This document shows, piece by piece, positions 42,746 to 53,514 of a DNA stretch of 64,000 nt. Positions within the stretch are counted from its first letter, which is position 1. The number at the start of each line of letters is the position of its first letter. A model generated the notes under the pieces. That model ran no database searches and was not told where the DNA came from. It worked only from the letters and a program-made list of their open reading frames with translations. Position numbers and translations under genes: made by a program. Where the stretch lies: the NCBI RefSeq assembly GCF_000384395.1, contig NZ_ARWE01000001.1:3570501-3634500 (forward strand), read 5' to 3'. The DNA comes from Geopsychrobacter electrodiphilus DSM 16401 (lineage in GTDB: Bacteria > Desulfobacterota > Desulfuromonadia > Desulfuromonadales > Geopsychrobacteraceae).

Positions 42746-43927
42746 ATGACCGTGATCAATTACCCCGGGCTCAGTTTCGATCTGGACGACACCGCCTGCC
42801 TGCTGCGTGAGACCGTCAGGGATTTTGCCGCCGCCGAGATCGCCCCACGGGCCGCGGATATCGACCGTGACAACCTGTTCCCGGCTGACCTCTGGCGCAA
42901 AATGGGCGATCTCGGCCTGCTCGGCATCACCGTCAGCGAAGAGGACGGCGGCGCCGGGATGAGCTACCTGTCACACGTCATCGCCATGGAGGAGCTCAGC
43001 CGCGCCTCGGCCGCAGTCGCCCTCTCCTACGGCGCCCATTCCAACCTCTGCGTTAACCAGATTTTTCGTAACGGCACCCCCGCCCAGAAGCAGAAATATC
43101 TCCCCAGACTGATCAGCGGCGAGCATGTTGGCGCCCTGGCCATGAGTGAATCCGGCTCCGGTTCCGATGTCGTCAGCATGACCCTGCGTGCTGAGTGCAA
43201 GGGGGATCATTACCTCTTGAACGGCACCAAGATGTGGATCACCAACGGCCCCGATGCCAACACTCTGGTCGTTTATGCCAAGACCGAACCGACCCTGGGA
43301 CCACGCGGCATCACCGCTTTTCTGATTGAAAAAAGCTTCCCCGGCTTCTCTACCGCGCAGAAACTCGACAAACTCGGGATGCGCGGCTCGAACACCTGCG
43401 AACTGCTCTTCGAGAACTGCATGGTGCCGGCAGAGAACATCCTCGGCGGGCTCAACTGCGGGGTCAAGGTGCTGATGAGCGGCCTCGATTACGAACGCCT
43501 GGTGCTGTCGGGCGGCCCCCTGGGAATCATGAGCGCCTGCATGGATGCGGTCCTCCCCTATCTCCACGAGCGCAAGCAGTTCGGCCAACCGATTGGTGAG
43601 TTTCAACTGATGCAGGGGAAGCTGGCCGACATGTACACCAACATGAACGCCAGTCGCGCCTATGTTTACGCGGTCGCGCGCGAAGCCGACAAACAGGGAC
43701 GCCGTACTCTGCGCAAGGATGCCGCCGGGGCGATTTTGTATTCGGCTGAAAAGGCGACCCAGATGGCGCTGGATGCCATTCAATGCCTCGGGGGCAACGG
43801 CTATATCAACGACTTTCCCACCGGCCGTCTGCTGCGCGACGCCAAACTCTATGAAATCGGCGCCGGCACCAGCGAAATACGTCGCATGCTGATCGGCCGC
43901 GAACTGTTTGCAGAGACCATAAGCTGA
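42746..43927 (+). CDS. liuA: Isovaleryl-CoA dehydrogenase
   Basis: A 393-residue acyl-CoA dehydrogenase. The diagnostic feature is the catalytic Glu moved to helix G, in [16 protein letters not shown], as in isovaleryl-CoA dehydrogenases; the C-terminal position used by short-chain enzymes reads [28 protein letters not shown] and [18 protein letters not shown] are further family motifs. ATG 42746 follows GCTGGAGACG. It makes 3-methylcrotonyl-CoA from the leucine-derived isovaleryl-CoA and is first in the operon. Confidence 0.94.
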   Translation: MTVINYPGLSFDLDDTACLLRETVRDFAAAEIAPRAADIDRDNLFPADLWRKMGDLGLLGITVSEEDGGAGMSYLSHVIAMEELSRASAAVALSYGAHSNLCVNQIFRNGTPAQKQKYLPRLISGEHVGALAMSESGSGSDVVSMTLRAECKGDHYLLNGTKMWITNGPDANTLVVYAKTEPTLGPRGITAFLIEKSFPGFSTAQKLDKLGMRGSNTCELLFENCMVPAENILGGLNCGVKVLMSGLDYERLVLSGGPLGIMSACMDAVLPYLHERKQFGQPIGEFQLMQGKLADMYTNMNASRAYVYAVAREADKQGRRTLRKDAAGAILYSAEKATQMALDAIQCLGGNGYINDFPTGRLLRDAKLYEIGAGTSEIRRMLIGRELFAETIS

Positions 43928-43964
43928 ACGGTAAAAAAACTTTGCCGTCGGAAGCGGGATATCT

Positions 43965-45572
43965 ATGAGGATTTTGAAGAGTTTACTCCAGGGTGAAGCT
44001 GAAGATTTCAAATGCAACGCCGCAGCGATGCGCGCCCTGGTGAGTGACCTGCGCACCAAGGTCGCTCAGATAAAACTGGGCGGCGGCGAGCGCTCAATGG
44101 AAAAACACCTCGAGCGCGGAAAACTGCCGCCGCGCGAACGAATCCGCCAGCTGCTCGATGTCGGCTCACCTTTCCTGGAATTTTCCCAGTTCGCCGCCTG
44201 GCAGATGTACGACGGCACGGTCGCAGCGGGCGGAGTCATCACCGGCATCGGGCGGGTCTGTGGTCAGGAGTGTCTGATCATCGCCAACGACGCCACGGTC
44301 AAGGGGGGCAGTTACCTGCCGTTGACGGTCAAAAAACATCTGCGCGCCCAGGAGATCGCAGAACAGAACATGCTCCCCTGCATCTACCTGGTCGATTCGG
44401 GCGGCGCCTTTCTCCCCCTGCAGGAAGACGTCTTCCCTGATCGCGACCACTTCGGCCGGATCTTCTTCAATCAGGCTCAGATGTCGGCCAAGAGGATTCC
44501 GCAGATCGCCGTGGTCATGGGCTCCTGCACCGCCGGCGGCGCCTACGTGCCGGCAATGGCCGATGAGAGCATCATCGTCAAAAATCAGGGCACGATCTTT
44601 CTCGGCGGTCCGCCGCTGGTCAAGGCGGCGACCGGCGAGGTAGTCAGCGCCGAAGAGCTGGGCGGAGCCGACGTCCATTGCCGCACCTCGGGGGTCACAG
44701 ATCATTACGCCGCCAACGACGGTCACGCCCTCGGCCTGGCCCGGCGCATCGTCAACAATCTGAACCGGGTCAAACCGGCCCAGCTCGACCTGCGCGAACC
44801 GCGTGAACCCCTCTACCCGGCTGAAGAGCTCTACGGCATTATTCCGACCGACAGCCGCAAGCCCTTCGAGGTACGCGAGGTGATCGCGCGCATTGTCGAC
44901 GGCAGCGAATTCGACGAATTCAAGAAGCTCTACGGCGAAACCCTGGTCTGCGGCTTCGCTCACATCCATGGCTACCCGGTCGGTATCGTCGCCAACAACG
45001 GCATCCTGTTCTCCGAATCAGCCCTTAAAGGGGCGCACTTTGTTGAGTTGTGCAGTCAACGCGGCATTCCGCTGGTTTTCCTACAGAACATCACCGGTTT
45101 CATGGTCGGCAGCAAATATGAAACCGGCGGCATCGCCAAGGATGGTGCCAAAATGGTCATGGCCGTGGCCTGCGCCAGGGTACCCAAGTTCACCGTGCTC
45201 ATCGGCGGCAGCTACGGCGCCGGCAACTACGGTATGTGCGGCCGCGCCTTCAACCCGAGGTTCCTCTGGATGTGGCCGAATGCGCGGATCTCGGTCATGG
45301 GCGGTGCCCAGGCCGCCGGCGTCCTCGCCCAGGTCAAACGCGACGCCCTGGAAGCCCGCGGTGAAGATTGGAGCGCCGACGACGAAGCCAGCTTCAAGCA
45401 ACCGATCCTCGACCAGTACGAACTGCAGGGACACCCCTATTTCGCCAGCGCCCGTCTGTGGGATGACGGCATCATCGACCCGGCCGATACCCGCATGGTC
45501 CTCGGACTCGGAATTTCAGCAGCCCTCAATGCCCCGATCGAAAAGACCACGTTCGGCGTTTTCAGGATGTAA
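43965..45572 (+). CDS. liuB: Methylcrotonyl-CoA carboxylase carboxyltransferase (beta) subunit
   Basis: A 535-residue crotonase-superfamily carboxyltransferase. [21 protein letters not shown] (here the start of the CT fold), [34 protein letters not shown] and [16 protein letters not shown] are typical MccB segments; length matches. Only a weak GGAAGCGGG site precedes the ATG. With the biotin-carrying subunit at 46416 it converts 3-methylcrotonyl-CoA to 3-methylglutaconyl-CoA. Confidence 0.94.
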   Translation: MRILKSLLQGEAEDFKCNAAAMRALVSDLRTKVAQIKLGGGERSMEKHLERGKLPPRERIRQLLDVGSPFLEFSQFAAWQMYDGTVAAGGVITGIGRVCGQECLIIANDATVKGGSYLPLTVKKHLRAQEIAEQNMLPCIYLVDSGGAFLPLQEDVFPDRDHFGRIFFNQAQMSAKRIPQIAVVMGSCTAGGAYVPAMADESIIVKNQGTIFLGGPPLVKAATGEVVSAEELGGADVHCRTSGVTDHYAANDGHALGLARRIVNNLNRVKPAQLDLREPREPLYPAEELYGIIPTDSRKPFEVREVIARIVDGSEFDEFKKLYGETLVCGFAHIHGYPVGIVANNGILFSESALKGAHFVELCSQRGIPLVFLQNITGFMVGSKYETGGIAKDGAKMVMAVACARVPKFTVLIGGSYGAGNYGMCGRAFNPRFLWMWPNARISVMGGAQAAGVLAQVKRDALEARGEDWSADDEASFKQPILDQYELQGHPYFASARLWDDGIIDPADTRMVLGLGISAALNAPIEKTTFGVFRM

Positions 45573-45574
45573 CT

Positions 45575-46363
45575 ATGGCTGACCAACTGCTCACAACCAT
45601 TGATGAACTGGGCCGGGCGACGCTGGTGCTCAACCGTCCCGAACGACACAACGCCTTCGACGACAGCCTGATCGCCGAGCTGACCGCCGCCCTCCAACAG
45701 CTGGCCGCCGATCCAGAGGTCCGCCTAGTCGTCCTGACCGGCGCCGGGAAAAGTTTTTCGGCGGGCGCGGATCTTAACTGGATGCGGCGCATGGCTGACT
45801 ATACCCATGCCGAAAATCTCGCAGACTCCATCGCCCTGACCGAACTGATGCAGACCTTGGATACTCTGCCCAAGCCAACCCTGGCACTGGTCCAGGGCGC
45901 AGCTTTCGGTGGAGGAGTTGGGCTGGTCGCGGCCTGCGATCTGGTGCTCGCCACACCTGAGGCCAAATTTTGTCTTTCCGAAGTCAAGCTGGGGCTCATC
46001 CCCGCCGTCATCTCCCCTTACGTAATCGCAGCGATCGGTGCGCGGGCCGCGCGGCGCTATTTTATCAGCGCCGAACGCTTTGATGCCAAGCACGCCCGCA
46101 AGCTGGGGCTGGTCCACAAGATCGTCCCCGCTGAAAATCTGGTCAAAGAAGCCGATCGCATGACCCGCCTGCTGTTGCAAAATGGACCTGAGGCGATGGC
46201 ACTCTCCAAGCAACTGATCGCCGATGTTTCCCATCGGCCGCTGGACGCGGCGCTGATCGCCGATACCGCCGAACGGATTTCATCCGTGCGGGCCAGTGAT
46301 GAGGGACGCGAAGGGCTGAGCGCATTTTTGGAAAAACGCCCCCCCCGCTGGGCCAAAGAATGA
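45575..46363 (+). CDS. liuC: Methylglutaconyl-CoA hydratase
   Basis: A 262-residue crotonase. The segment GAAFGGGVGLVAACD followed by FCLSEVKLGLIPAVISPYV is characteristic of the LiuC/AUH group, in which the first catalytic Glu is replaced and the second (SEVKLG) retained. It lies two bases after the carboxyltransferase stop. It hydrates 3-methylglutaconyl-CoA to HMG-CoA, the substrate of the lyase at the end of the operon. Confidence 0.92.
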   Translation: MADQLLTTIDELGRATLVLNRPERHNAFDDSLIAELTAALQQLAADPEVRLVVLTGAGKSFSAGADLNWMRRMADYTHAENLADSIALTELMQTLDTLPKPTLALVQGAAFGGGVGLVAACDLVLATPEAKFCLSEVKLGLIPAVISPYVIAAIGARAARRYFISAERFDAKHARKLGLVHKIVPAENLVKEADRMTRLLLQNGPEAMALSKQLIADVSHRPLDAALIADTAERISSVRASDEGREGLSAFLEKRPPRWAKE

Positions 46364-46415
46364 TGCCTTCGACAGCCGATATGACTATTTGCGTATGCAT
46401 GAAGGATAAAGAAAT

Positions 46416-48422
46416 ATGTTTGATTCCCTGCTGATCGCCAATCGCGGCGAGATCGCCTGCCGCATCATCCGCAGTGCCCGCCAGCTCGGGCTGCGCACCA
46501 TCGCGGTCTATTCTGATGCGGACCGCGATGCACGCCATGTGGCGCTGGCCGATGAGGCCTGGCACCTCGGTGCGGCACCGGCGACGGAGAGCTACCTGCG
46601 GGTGGATAAACTGCTGCAGATCGCCCGCCAGTCGGGTGCCGCCGCCATCCATCCGGGCTACGGTTTTCTGGCCGAAAATGCCGAGTTCGCCGCCGCCTGC
46701 GCCGCAGCAGGGCTGATCTTCGTCGGCCCCCCGGTGGCGGCGATCCGCGCCATGGGGAGCAAGAGTGCCGCCAAGGAAATCATGCAAGCGGCTGGCGTGC
46801 CGCTGGTCCCCGGTTATCACGGTGAGGCTCAGGATCTGCCGACCCTGCGCAGCGCCGCCGACGACATCGGCTTCCCCCTGCTGGTCAAGGCGAGCGCTGG
46901 CGGTGGCGGCAAAGGGATGCGCGTGGTGCGCGATCCGGCCGAACTGGAGGCCGCCATCCAAGGCGCCAAACGTGAAGCCGCGTCGAGTTTCGGCGATGAC
47001 AAACTGCTGCTCGAACGCTATCTGGAACAGCCCCGCCATGTCGAAATCCAGGTCTTTGCCGACAGCCTGGGGAATTGTCTGCACCTGTTTGAGCGCGACT
47101 GCTCGGTCCAGCGCCGCCATCAGAAGGTCCTCGAAGAGGCACCCGCCCCGGGGATGACCGCCAGCCTGCGTCAGGCGATGGGTCAGGCCGCGGTTAAGGC
47201 GGCGCAAACCATCGGCTACGTCGGTGCCGGAACCGTCGAGTTTCTCCTCGACACCGATGGCTCCTTCTACTTCATGGAGATGAACACCCGCCTGCAGGTT
47301 GAACATCCGGTTACCGAGATGATCACCGGTCAGGATCTGGTCGCCTGGCAGCTGCAGGTGGCCGCCGGCGAAGCACTCCCCTGTGCGCAAACCGAGCTCG
47401 CCATCGGTGGCCACGCCATCGAGGCGCGGATCTACGCCGAAGATCCGAACCGTGACTTTCTGCCCTCCATCGGCCGGCTGCATCATCTGCGCTTCCCGGC
47501 CGAAGACGCCCATCTGCGCATCGATACCGGGGTGCGTCAGGGGGATGAGGTCAGCATCTATTACGACCCGATGATCGCCAAGCTGATTGTCTGGGGCAAG
47601 GATCGCGGCGGCGCCCTGCGTCGCATGCGGCGGGCGCTGGAACAGGTCGAGGTGGTCGGAGTGGCGACCAACGTCGCCTTTCTTAACGCGGTCGTCAGCC
47701 AGGCCGATTTTGCCGCGGGCCAGTTTGATACCGGCTTCATCGGACTGCATCATGACGAACTGATCCCCGCCCCGCAAGTCGCCTCAGACCAGGTTCTCGC
47801 CCTCGCCTGTCTCTCTCTGCTTTTGCAGCGCGAGGTCGACGCGCGCCAGACCGCGCGCAACTCAAACGAACCCTGGTCCCCCTGGCACAGCACCAGCGGC
47901 TGGCGTGCCAATGGCGACAATCACCATCTGCTCCACTTTGTCGACGGCGAAACCGACCTGCTGATGACCCTGCATTATCGCGACAGCGGCTATCTGCTCG
48001 AACTCCCCTCCGGCTCCTGTGAAATTTCCGGACGTTTCGATAAGGATGGCAGCCTGTTGGCGACGGTTGCCGGACAACAACTCCAGGCGCGCGTGGTGCG
48101 GCGCGGCATGGAGTTCACTGTCCTCTGTTGCGGACGGCGCCATAATCTGGTGCTGCACGATCCGCAAGCCGAGGCGCTTGAGCAGGAGGACGCCGGCGGG
48201 CGACTGACCGCACCGATGCCAGGCAAGATTATCGCCCTGCTGGTCGCGGCGGGCAGTCGGGTCACACGCGGCACCCCGCTGCTGATTATGGAAGCGATGA
48301 AGATGGAACACACCATTAACGCGCCCGCTGATGGCCTGGTCACCCAGTTCAACTATCCGGTCGGCGCCCTGGTGAACGACGGTGTGGCGCTCCTGGACTT
48401 TGAAGCGGATGAGGGGAGTTGA
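46416..48422 (+). CDS. liuD: Methylcrotonyl-CoA carboxylase biotin-carboxylase/biotin carrier (alpha) subunit
   Basis: A 668-residue protein. The biotin carboxylase part (about 1-445) starts [20 protein letters not shown] and contains the ATP-grasp loop [14 protein letters not shown] and [18 protein letters not shown] linker region follows, and the biotinyl domain at the C-terminus has EAMKMEH at 626-632 with the modified Lys629. GAAGGATAAAG precedes the ATG. It carboxylates its own biotin and passes CO2 to the carboxyltransferase. Similar proteins serve geranyl-CoA carboxylase, but the operon argues for leucine. Confidence 0.94.
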   Translation: MFDSLLIANRGEIACRIIRSARQLGLRTIAVYSDADRDARHVALADEAWHLGAAPATESYLRVDKLLQIARQSGAAAIHPGYGFLAENAEFAAACAAAGLIFVGPPVAAIRAMGSKSAAKEIMQAAGVPLVPGYHGEAQDLPTLRSAADDIGFPLLVKASAGGGGKGMRVVRDPAELEAAIQGAKREAASSFGDDKLLLERYLEQPRHVEIQVFADSLGNCLHLFERDCSVQRRHQKVLEEAPAPGMTASLRQAMGQAAVKAAQTIGYVGAGTVEFLLDTDGSFYFMEMNTRLQVEHPVTEMITGQDLVAWQLQVAAGEALPCAQTELAIGGHAIEARIYAEDPNRDFLPSIGRLHHLRFPAEDAHLRIDTGVRQGDEVSIYYDPMIAKLIVWGKDRGGALRRMRRALEQVEVVGVATNVAFLNAVVSQADFAAGQFDTGFIGLHHDELIPAPQVASDQVLALACLSLLLQREVDARQTARNSNEPWSPWHSTSGWRANGDNHHLLHFVDGETDLLMTLHYRDSGYLLELPSGSCEISGRFDKDGSLLATVAGQQLQARVVRRGMEFTVLCCGRRHNLVLHDPQAEALEQEDAGGRLTAPMPGKIIALLVAAGSRVTRGTPLLIMEAMKMEHTINAPADGLVTQFNYPVGALVNDGVALLDFEADEGS

Positions 48423-48423
48423 G

Positions 48424-49347
48424 ATGAGACTACCGAAACGGATCAAGATGGTCGAGGTCGGCCCACGCGATGGCCTGCAGAATGAGGCCATGATCGTCCC
48501 CCTCGAGGTGAAGATCGCCCTTATTGACCGTCTCTCGCAGACCGGCCTGGCGGCGATTGAAGGGGCAAGCTTTGTCTCGCCGAAATGGATGCCGCAGATG
48601 GCCGACAGCCTGGCAGTGATGCAGGGGATCGCACGCCTGCCGGGGGTGAGTTATCCGGTGCTGGTCCCCAACCTGCAGGGCTTGGAGGCCGCCATCGAGG
48701 CCGGCGCCGACGAGGTAGCGGTCTTCGGCGCCGCGTCTGAATCCTTCTCGCGCAAAAACATCAACTGCTCCATCGCCGCCAGTTTCGATCGCTTCGGCGA
48801 GGTCTGCGAGGCCGCCCGCAAACAGGGACTGCGCGTGCGCGGCTATGTCTCCTGTGCCCTCGGCTGCCCCTACGAAGGAGCGGTCGAACCGGAGACCGTC
48901 GCCTGGGTCGCCGGACGCATGATGGAACTCGGCTGCTATGAAATTTCCCTCGGTGACACCATCGGCGTCGGCACCCCGGTCAAGGCCCAGGCGATGATCG
49001 ATGCGGTCGCACGCAAGGTCCAGGTCGAACGCCTGGCGGTTCATTTTCACGACACCTATGGCCAGGCGCTGGCGAATATTCTGGCGGTCATGCAGCAGGG
49101 GATCGCGGTGATTGACAGTTCGGTTTCCGGCCTCGGCGGCTGCCCCTACGCTCCCGGCGCCTCGGGCAATGTCGCCAGCGAAGACCTGCTCTACATGCTC
49201 AAGGGACTGGGAATCGAGACCGGCGTCGACCTGCAGTCACTGGTCGAAGCGGGCCGCTACATCTCCGGCGTACTCCAGCGCCCCTCGGGTTCGCGCGTGA
49301 CCAACGCGCTGGCCGGGCAGAGCGTCCCGACAAAGGCTTGCGTCTGA
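48424..49347 (+). CDS. liuE: Hydroxymethylglutaryl-CoA lyase
   Basis: A 307-residue DRE-TIM-type lyase. The N-terminal metal and substrate motif is [14 protein letters not shown], and the active-site Cys lies in [15 protein letters not shown] near residue 240. ATG 48424 follows GGGGAGTTG, one base after the previous stop. It cleaves HMG-CoA to acetyl-CoA and acetoacetate and completes leucine catabolism. Acetoacetate would need activation (a CoA-transferase) before the thiolase at 36119 can use it. Confidence 0.95.
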   Translation: MRLPKRIKMVEVGPRDGLQNEAMIVPLEVKIALIDRLSQTGLAAIEGASFVSPKWMPQMADSLAVMQGIARLPGVSYPVLVPNLQGLEAAIEAGADEVAVFGAASESFSRKNINCSIAASFDRFGEVCEAARKQGLRVRGYVSCALGCPYEGAVEPETVAWVAGRMMELGCYEISLGDTIGVGTPVKAQAMIDAVARKVQVERLAVHFHDTYGQALANILAVMQQGIAVIDSSVSGLGGCPYAPGASGNVASEDLLYMLKGLGIETGVDLQSLVEAGRYISGVLQRPSGSRVTNALAGQSVPTKACV

Positions 49348-49433
49348 ACCCTATTTTATCAACGCCGGTGCCGAGCTCTGCCGAGAGATAAAGATCCCAG
49401 TGAGCCGCGCAGATACTCGTGATATGATGCCCC

Positions 49434-50075
49434 ATGCCAAAGACCATTCTCGACCAGTATCAGACCCTGCTCCAATCCCTCGACCACTGGTTCAGTGACT
49501 GTATTACCGTGGCTGGCGATCAGATCACTTGCCACAAGGGGTGCTCAAGCTGTTGCCGCGGCCTGTTTGAAATCAGTCTGCTCGATGCCCGGCTGCTGCA
49601 GCAGGGATTTGACCGACTCGACGCCGCGACACGTGAATTGATCCTCGTCAAGGCCCGCACCCGCGTAACGGAATTGCAAACCGCCTGGCCGGGATTCCAG
49701 CCCCCTTACATTCTGAACAGACTCCCCCACGACAACTGGCAGGAGATGCCGGAAGATGATCCAACGCCCTGTCCGTTACTGTCCGGGGCAGGCCATTGCC
49801 TGATCTACTCCCATCGCCCCATGTGCTGTCGCCTGCATGGGCTGCCGAACATCGACCTCTCGGGTGAGTCCTTCTCCGATGACTACTGCACTCTCAATTT
49901 CAGCGCCAGCGATCCCTTGCAGATACCGGAACTGCGCTTCCCCTTTCGCGTAACCTTTACCAGGGAATTTGACCTGTTGGCCCGTTTCGCCAGAGTGCAA
50001 TTCGGCACTCCGGAACTGGAGCTCGATACCTTCATCCCCTGCGCTCTGCTGATCGATTTTGACAGTCCTGATTGA
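49434..50075 (+). CDS. YkgJ-family cysteine-cluster protein
   Basis: A 213-residue cytoplasmic protein with Cys motifs CHKGCSSCCRGLFEISL near residue 30 and LIYSHRPMCCRLHG near 120, the pattern of the YkgJ/UPF0153 zinc- or iron-chelating family. Function of the family is poorly known. The ATG follows the leucine operon by 87 bases and may belong to its transcript or be independent. Confidence 0.85.
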   Translation: MPKTILDQYQTLLQSLDHWFSDCITVAGDQITCHKGCSSCCRGLFEISLLDARLLQQGFDRLDAATRELILVKARTRVTELQTAWPGFQPPYILNRLPHDNWQEMPEDDPTPCPLLSGAGHCLIYSHRPMCCRLHGLPNIDLSGESFSDDYCTLNFSASDPLQIPELRFPFRVTFTREFDLLARFARVQFGTPELELDTFIPCALLIDFDSPD

Positions 50076-50188
50076 GGGCGTCTGCCGCATAAGACCCCGG
50101 ACATCTATGGTTGCAGCTCGCCAGAGTCCAGCTATACTGGGGATGAATCACACCGCATTACCGTCCATTGAACAAAATTGGAGCTGGC

Positions 50189-50938
50189 ATGAAGACCTTT
50201 TTTCTCGCATTGATCTTTACCCTCTGCACCACCAATCTGTTCGCGCAAACCCTCAATGATCTGAACTTTATCACCGAAGAATATCCCCCCTTCAACTTCA
50301 GCGTAAAGGGGCAGCTGCGAGGGATCTCTACTGACACCCTGGTTGAGATGCTCAAACTGCTCGGCGCCCAACAGACGCGCAAAAATATCGGGTTGTTCGC
50401 CTGGGCCAGGGACTACAATATCGCGCTCAAGCAGGAGAATGCCGTACTCTTTTCAACAACCCGCACCGAAGCCCGGGAGAAGCTGTTCAAGTGGGTCGGT
50501 CCAATTATCAGTTCGGAGATCGTTCTGTATGCTCGTAAAGATCGACATCTCAGCATCGGCAGCATCGACGACCTCAATCGACAGAAGTTGCGCGTCGGCG
50601 TCGTCCTGAACGATGTCGGTGAACAGCTCCTGCTGGAGAAAGGGATCAAACGGGCACATCTCTTTCGCTTCAACAAGGGGGTTCATCTCGCCGAAATGCT
50701 CGCACGGGGCCGGATTGATCTCCTCGCCTATGATAAACTGGTTACACTCTTTAACCTCAAAACCCTCGGGTTTGACCCGAAGGATTTTGAGGCGGTATAT
50801 GTACTGAAACGGGCGTCATACTATTACGCCCTCAATACACAGATCGACGACCAGATTGTTCTCCAGTTGCAGCAGGCCCTTGACCAGCTCAAGACCTCCG
50901 GCGCAGTTGACGCAATCGTCAAACACTACCTCGATTGA
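50189..50938 (+). CDS. Periplasmic solute-binding protein, family 3 (amino-acid type)
   Basis: A 249-residue protein with a signal peptide (MKTFFLALIFTLCTTNLFAQ) and the SBP_bac_3 fold: LNFITEEYPPFNFSVKGQLRGISTD, FKWVGPIISSEIVLYARKD and LNRQKLRVGVVLNDVGEQLL-like segments (quoted short). No permease or ATPase lies beside it, so it may serve as a lone sensor or receptor. ATG 50189 is preceded by TGGAGCTGGC; an in-frame upstream codon exists but would spoil the signal peptide. Confidence 0.87.
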   Translation: MKTFFLALIFTLCTTNLFAQTLNDLNFITEEYPPFNFSVKGQLRGISTDTLVEMLKLLGAQQTRKNIGLFAWARDYNIALKQENAVLFSTTRTEAREKLFKWVGPIISSEIVLYARKDRHLSIGSIDDLNRQKLRVGVVLNDVGEQLLLEKGIKRAHLFRFNKGVHLAEMLARGRIDLLAYDKLVTLFNLKTLGFDPKDFEAVYVLKRASYYYALNTQIDDQIVLQLQQALDQLKTSGAVDAIVKHYLD

Positions 50939-51090
50939 TTACGCCAGGATGCCGATGCTCTCACCTTGACCCCATTCCGTAATACCAGTCTAACGCCAGA
51001 AAATGTCAGGAGAACAGAACCAGGGCTGACCAGACCAGGGCTGTGTTTTTTTTGTTATGCCTCTCTTGCTTGTAATGACCGCATTCACGT

Positions 51091-51096
51091 TATAAT
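51091..51096 (+). promoter_or_regulatory. Probable -10 box upstream of mntH, with long leader
   Basis: A perfect TATAAT at 51091-51096, with candidate -35 boxes TTGTAA or TTGCTT at non-ideal spacing upstream. It leaves a leader of about 135 bases before the ATG at 51236. The leader contains no riboswitch I can recognise. Confidence 0.5.
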
Positions 51097-51235
51097 CAGC
51101 AGTCAATTGTTCTGAGTAAGTACTACGAGGTTCTGGCTTAAAATGCCGGGTAACGCGCCTCTCTTATCAAAGCCGTAAATCGCCTTAATCTGCTCCTGAA
51201 GTCTGTCCACAGTTTTATTGCAAGGGTCTCCCGCC

Positions 51236-52540
51236 ATGAGCGAATTAATCCATACCTCTCCTTCCGATGGAGATGCCAAAACCCTGGCCGCGGCCAATCG
51301 CGTACTGGTCGGCGGCAGTTCGCAGAAGGGGCTTGCCCGCTTTTTACCCTTTCTGGGCCCGGCTTTTATCGCCAGCATCGCCTATGTCGATCCCGGTAAT
51401 TTCGCGACCAATATCGAGGGCGGAGCCAAGTTCGGCTACACCCTTTTATGGGTGGTGGTCGCCAGTAACCTGATGGCGATGCTGATTCAGTGCCTCTCGG
51501 CCAAGGTCGGAATCGCCACCGGACGCAATCTGGCCGAACTCTGCCGCGATCACTTCCCCACGCCGGTGGTCTGGGGAATGTGGGTGTTGATGGAGCTGGT
51601 CGCTATTGCCACCGATCTGGCCGAATTTATCGGTGCAGCGATCGGCTTCAACCTGCTGTTTGGCATGCCGCTGTGGGTCGCCGGGCTTCTGACTGCGGTG
51701 GTGACCTTTCTGATCCTGGCCTTGCAGTCACGTGGCTTTCGTCCGATGGAAGCAGTCATCTCCGCCCTGCTCGGCGTGATCGCACTCTGCTATCTGATCG
51801 AAACTGTACTCGACAAACCCGACTGGACCAAGGTTGCCTACCACGCTGTGGTTCCCCAATTCGCCGGTTCCGAAAGTGTGCTGCTGGCCACCGGGATTCT
51901 CGGCGCGACCATCATGCCGCACGTGATCTTTCTCCACTCCTCACTCACCCAGGGACGGATCGTGACCAGCGACCCGGTTCATAAACGACGGCTGTTCTTT
52001 TTTGAAGTCGCCGACGTCACTATCGCCATGGGGGTTGCCGGGTTTGTCAACGCGGCGATGCTGATGATGGCAGCGTCCACCTTCCATACCCAGGGATTAA
52101 GCCACATCGCGACCATTGAAGAGGCCCACCGCACCCTTGAACCCCTGCTCGGGGCCGCCGCCGGCTGGGTGTTCGCCATCTCTCTGCTGGCCGCCGGGCT
52201 CGCCTCGACCACCGTCGGCACCATGGCTGGACAGGTGATCATGCAGGGATTTCTACAGCGCCATATCCCGATCTGGGTGCGACGTCTGGTCACCATAGTC
52301 CCCTCGCTGGTCGTCATCTTCCTCGGCTTCGACCCGACCCGCACCCTGGTCCTCAGCCAGGTGGTGCTCAGCTTTGGTCTGCCGTTCGCCATCATCCCGC
52401 TGGTGATCTTTACCCGACGCAGCGACCTGATGGGGACCCTGGTCAACTGGCGCTTCACGACCCTACTCGCCTGGCTGGTGACAACCTTGGTTGTTTGTCT
52501 CAATTTCTATCTGCTTTATCAGACCCTGTGGGGAGCCTGA
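51236..52540 (+). CDS. mntH: Nramp-family divalent metal (Mn/Fe) transporter
   Basis: A 434-residue membrane protein with about eleven hydrophobic segments. The family metal-binding motif is SIAYVDPGNFATNIEGG near residue 45 (DPGN), and ATIMPHVIFLHSS in TM6 supplies the second half of the site. It imports Mn2+ or Fe2+ with protons. ATG 51236 is favoured over an in-frame codon at 51218 because it starts the homologous hydrophilic N-terminus. The following uspA-like gene begins four bases after its stop. Confidence 0.92.
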   Translation: MSELIHTSPSDGDAKTLAAANRVLVGGSSQKGLARFLPFLGPAFIASIAYVDPGNFATNIEGGAKFGYTLLWVVVASNLMAMLIQCLSAKVGIATGRNLAELCRDHFPTPVVWGMWVLMELVAIATDLAEFIGAAIGFNLLFGMPLWVAGLLTAVVTFLILALQSRGFRPMEAVISALLGVIALCYLIETVLDKPDWTKVAYHAVVPQFAGSESVLLATGILGATIMPHVIFLHSSLTQGRIVTSDPVHKRRLFFFEVADVTIAMGVAGFVNAAMLMMAASTFHTQGLSHIATIEEAHRTLEPLLGAAAGWVFAISLLAAGLASTTVGTMAGQVIMQGFLQRHIPIWVRRLVTIVPSLVVIFLGFDPTRTLVLSQVVLSFGLPFAIIPLVIFTRRSDLMGTLVNWRFTTLLAWLVTTLVVCLNFYLLYQTLWGA

Positions 52541-52544
52541 AACC

Positions 52545-53441
52545 ATGCTTAAACATATTCTGGTTGCTCTGGATGGAACGTCACTCGCCGAAACCGCCCT
52601 CGTCGAAACCCGGGTTCTGGCCAGACTCTGCGGCGCAAAAGTCACCCTGCTGCACATTATTGAACCGACTTCAGCCCCCGTAGTGCATGGCGAACGCCAC
52701 CTGACCGATAAAAACGAGGCCGAAGAGTATCTGGCCCAAATCGCCCGGCAGTTTGCCGCCGAAGGGATCCCCTGCGAGCGACATGTGCACAGCGAGGCGA
52801 TCACCCAGGTGGCAGGGGAGATTGTCGCCCATCAACAGGAGCTGCAACCCGACCTGATCGTCATGTGCACCCACGGCCCGGGGAAACTTGAACGCCTGCT
52901 GCACGGCAGCCTGGCACAGCGGGTGATTGCTCTCGGCCAGACCCCGCTGCTGCTGACCAACCCCGAACATCGCCTGGGGGGGAAGCCCTTCGTGCTGCGC
53001 CAGATCCTGGTCGCACTCGACGGAGATCCCAGGCATGAAAACGGCTTTGAACTGGCCTGCACTCTGGCGAAGTACAGCCGGGCCCATCTCAACCTGCTGT
53101 CCGTGGTCCCCGAGCTCTCCTCCCTGGCCGGGCGCAAGGCTTCACTCTCCCGCTTTCTGCCCGGCGCCAGCTGGTTTCTGCAGGGGCTGACCCTGCACAA
53201 CCTCAAAACGTATCTGGCCCGCCTGCTGGTTCGGGCCGAGGAACGGGAACTTCACATTGACGCCGAGGTCCAATACGGTAAAATCGCCAGGACCATCAGC
53301 GCCCGAGCAGATGCGCTGGAGACTGATCTCATCGTGCTGGCGACCCATGGCAAGGCGGGAACTCAGGCCTTCTGGGCCAACAGTATCGCAGCCCAGGTTC
53401 AGGGTTTGACCACCCGCTCCCTGCTGCTGATTCCGGTTTAA
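52545..53441 (+). CDS. Tandem universal stress protein
   Basis: A 298-residue protein of two Usp domains. The first begins MLKHILVALDGTSLAETALV and ends with the nucleotide loop MCTHGPGKLERLLHGS; the second begins LRQILVALDGDPRHENGFE and ends LATHGKAGTQAFWANS. Its start lies four bases after mntH, so the two are co-transcribed, and Usp proteins often follow ion transporters as presumed regulators. No more specific role can be read. Confidence 0.9.
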   Translation: MLKHILVALDGTSLAETALVETRVLARLCGAKVTLLHIIEPTSAPVVHGERHLTDKNEAEEYLAQIARQFAAEGIPCERHVHSEAITQVAGEIVAHQQELQPDLIVMCTHGPGKLERLLHGSLAQRVIALGQTPLLLTNPEHRLGGKPFVLRQILVALDGDPRHENGFELACTLAKYSRAHLNLLSVVPELSSLAGRKASLSRFLPGASWFLQGLTLHNLKTYLARLLVRAEERELHIDAEVQYGKIARTISARADALETDLIVLATHGKAGTQAFWANSIAAQVQGLTTRSLLLIPV

Positions 53442-53514
53442 GGGCCGATCCTCATGACGCTGGCAACACGGGGAAAACGCTCCGGGAAATTTTCAAGAAA
53501 GAAGTGAGAGTGCA

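Noticed and set aside
46143-47777. 544-residue open frame opposite liuC/liuD
   Set aside because: Antisense to two identified enzymes, no family signal.
51097-51235. yybP-ykoY-type manganese riboswitch before mntH
   Set aside because: Neither conserved loop of that riboswitch is recognisable in the leader.
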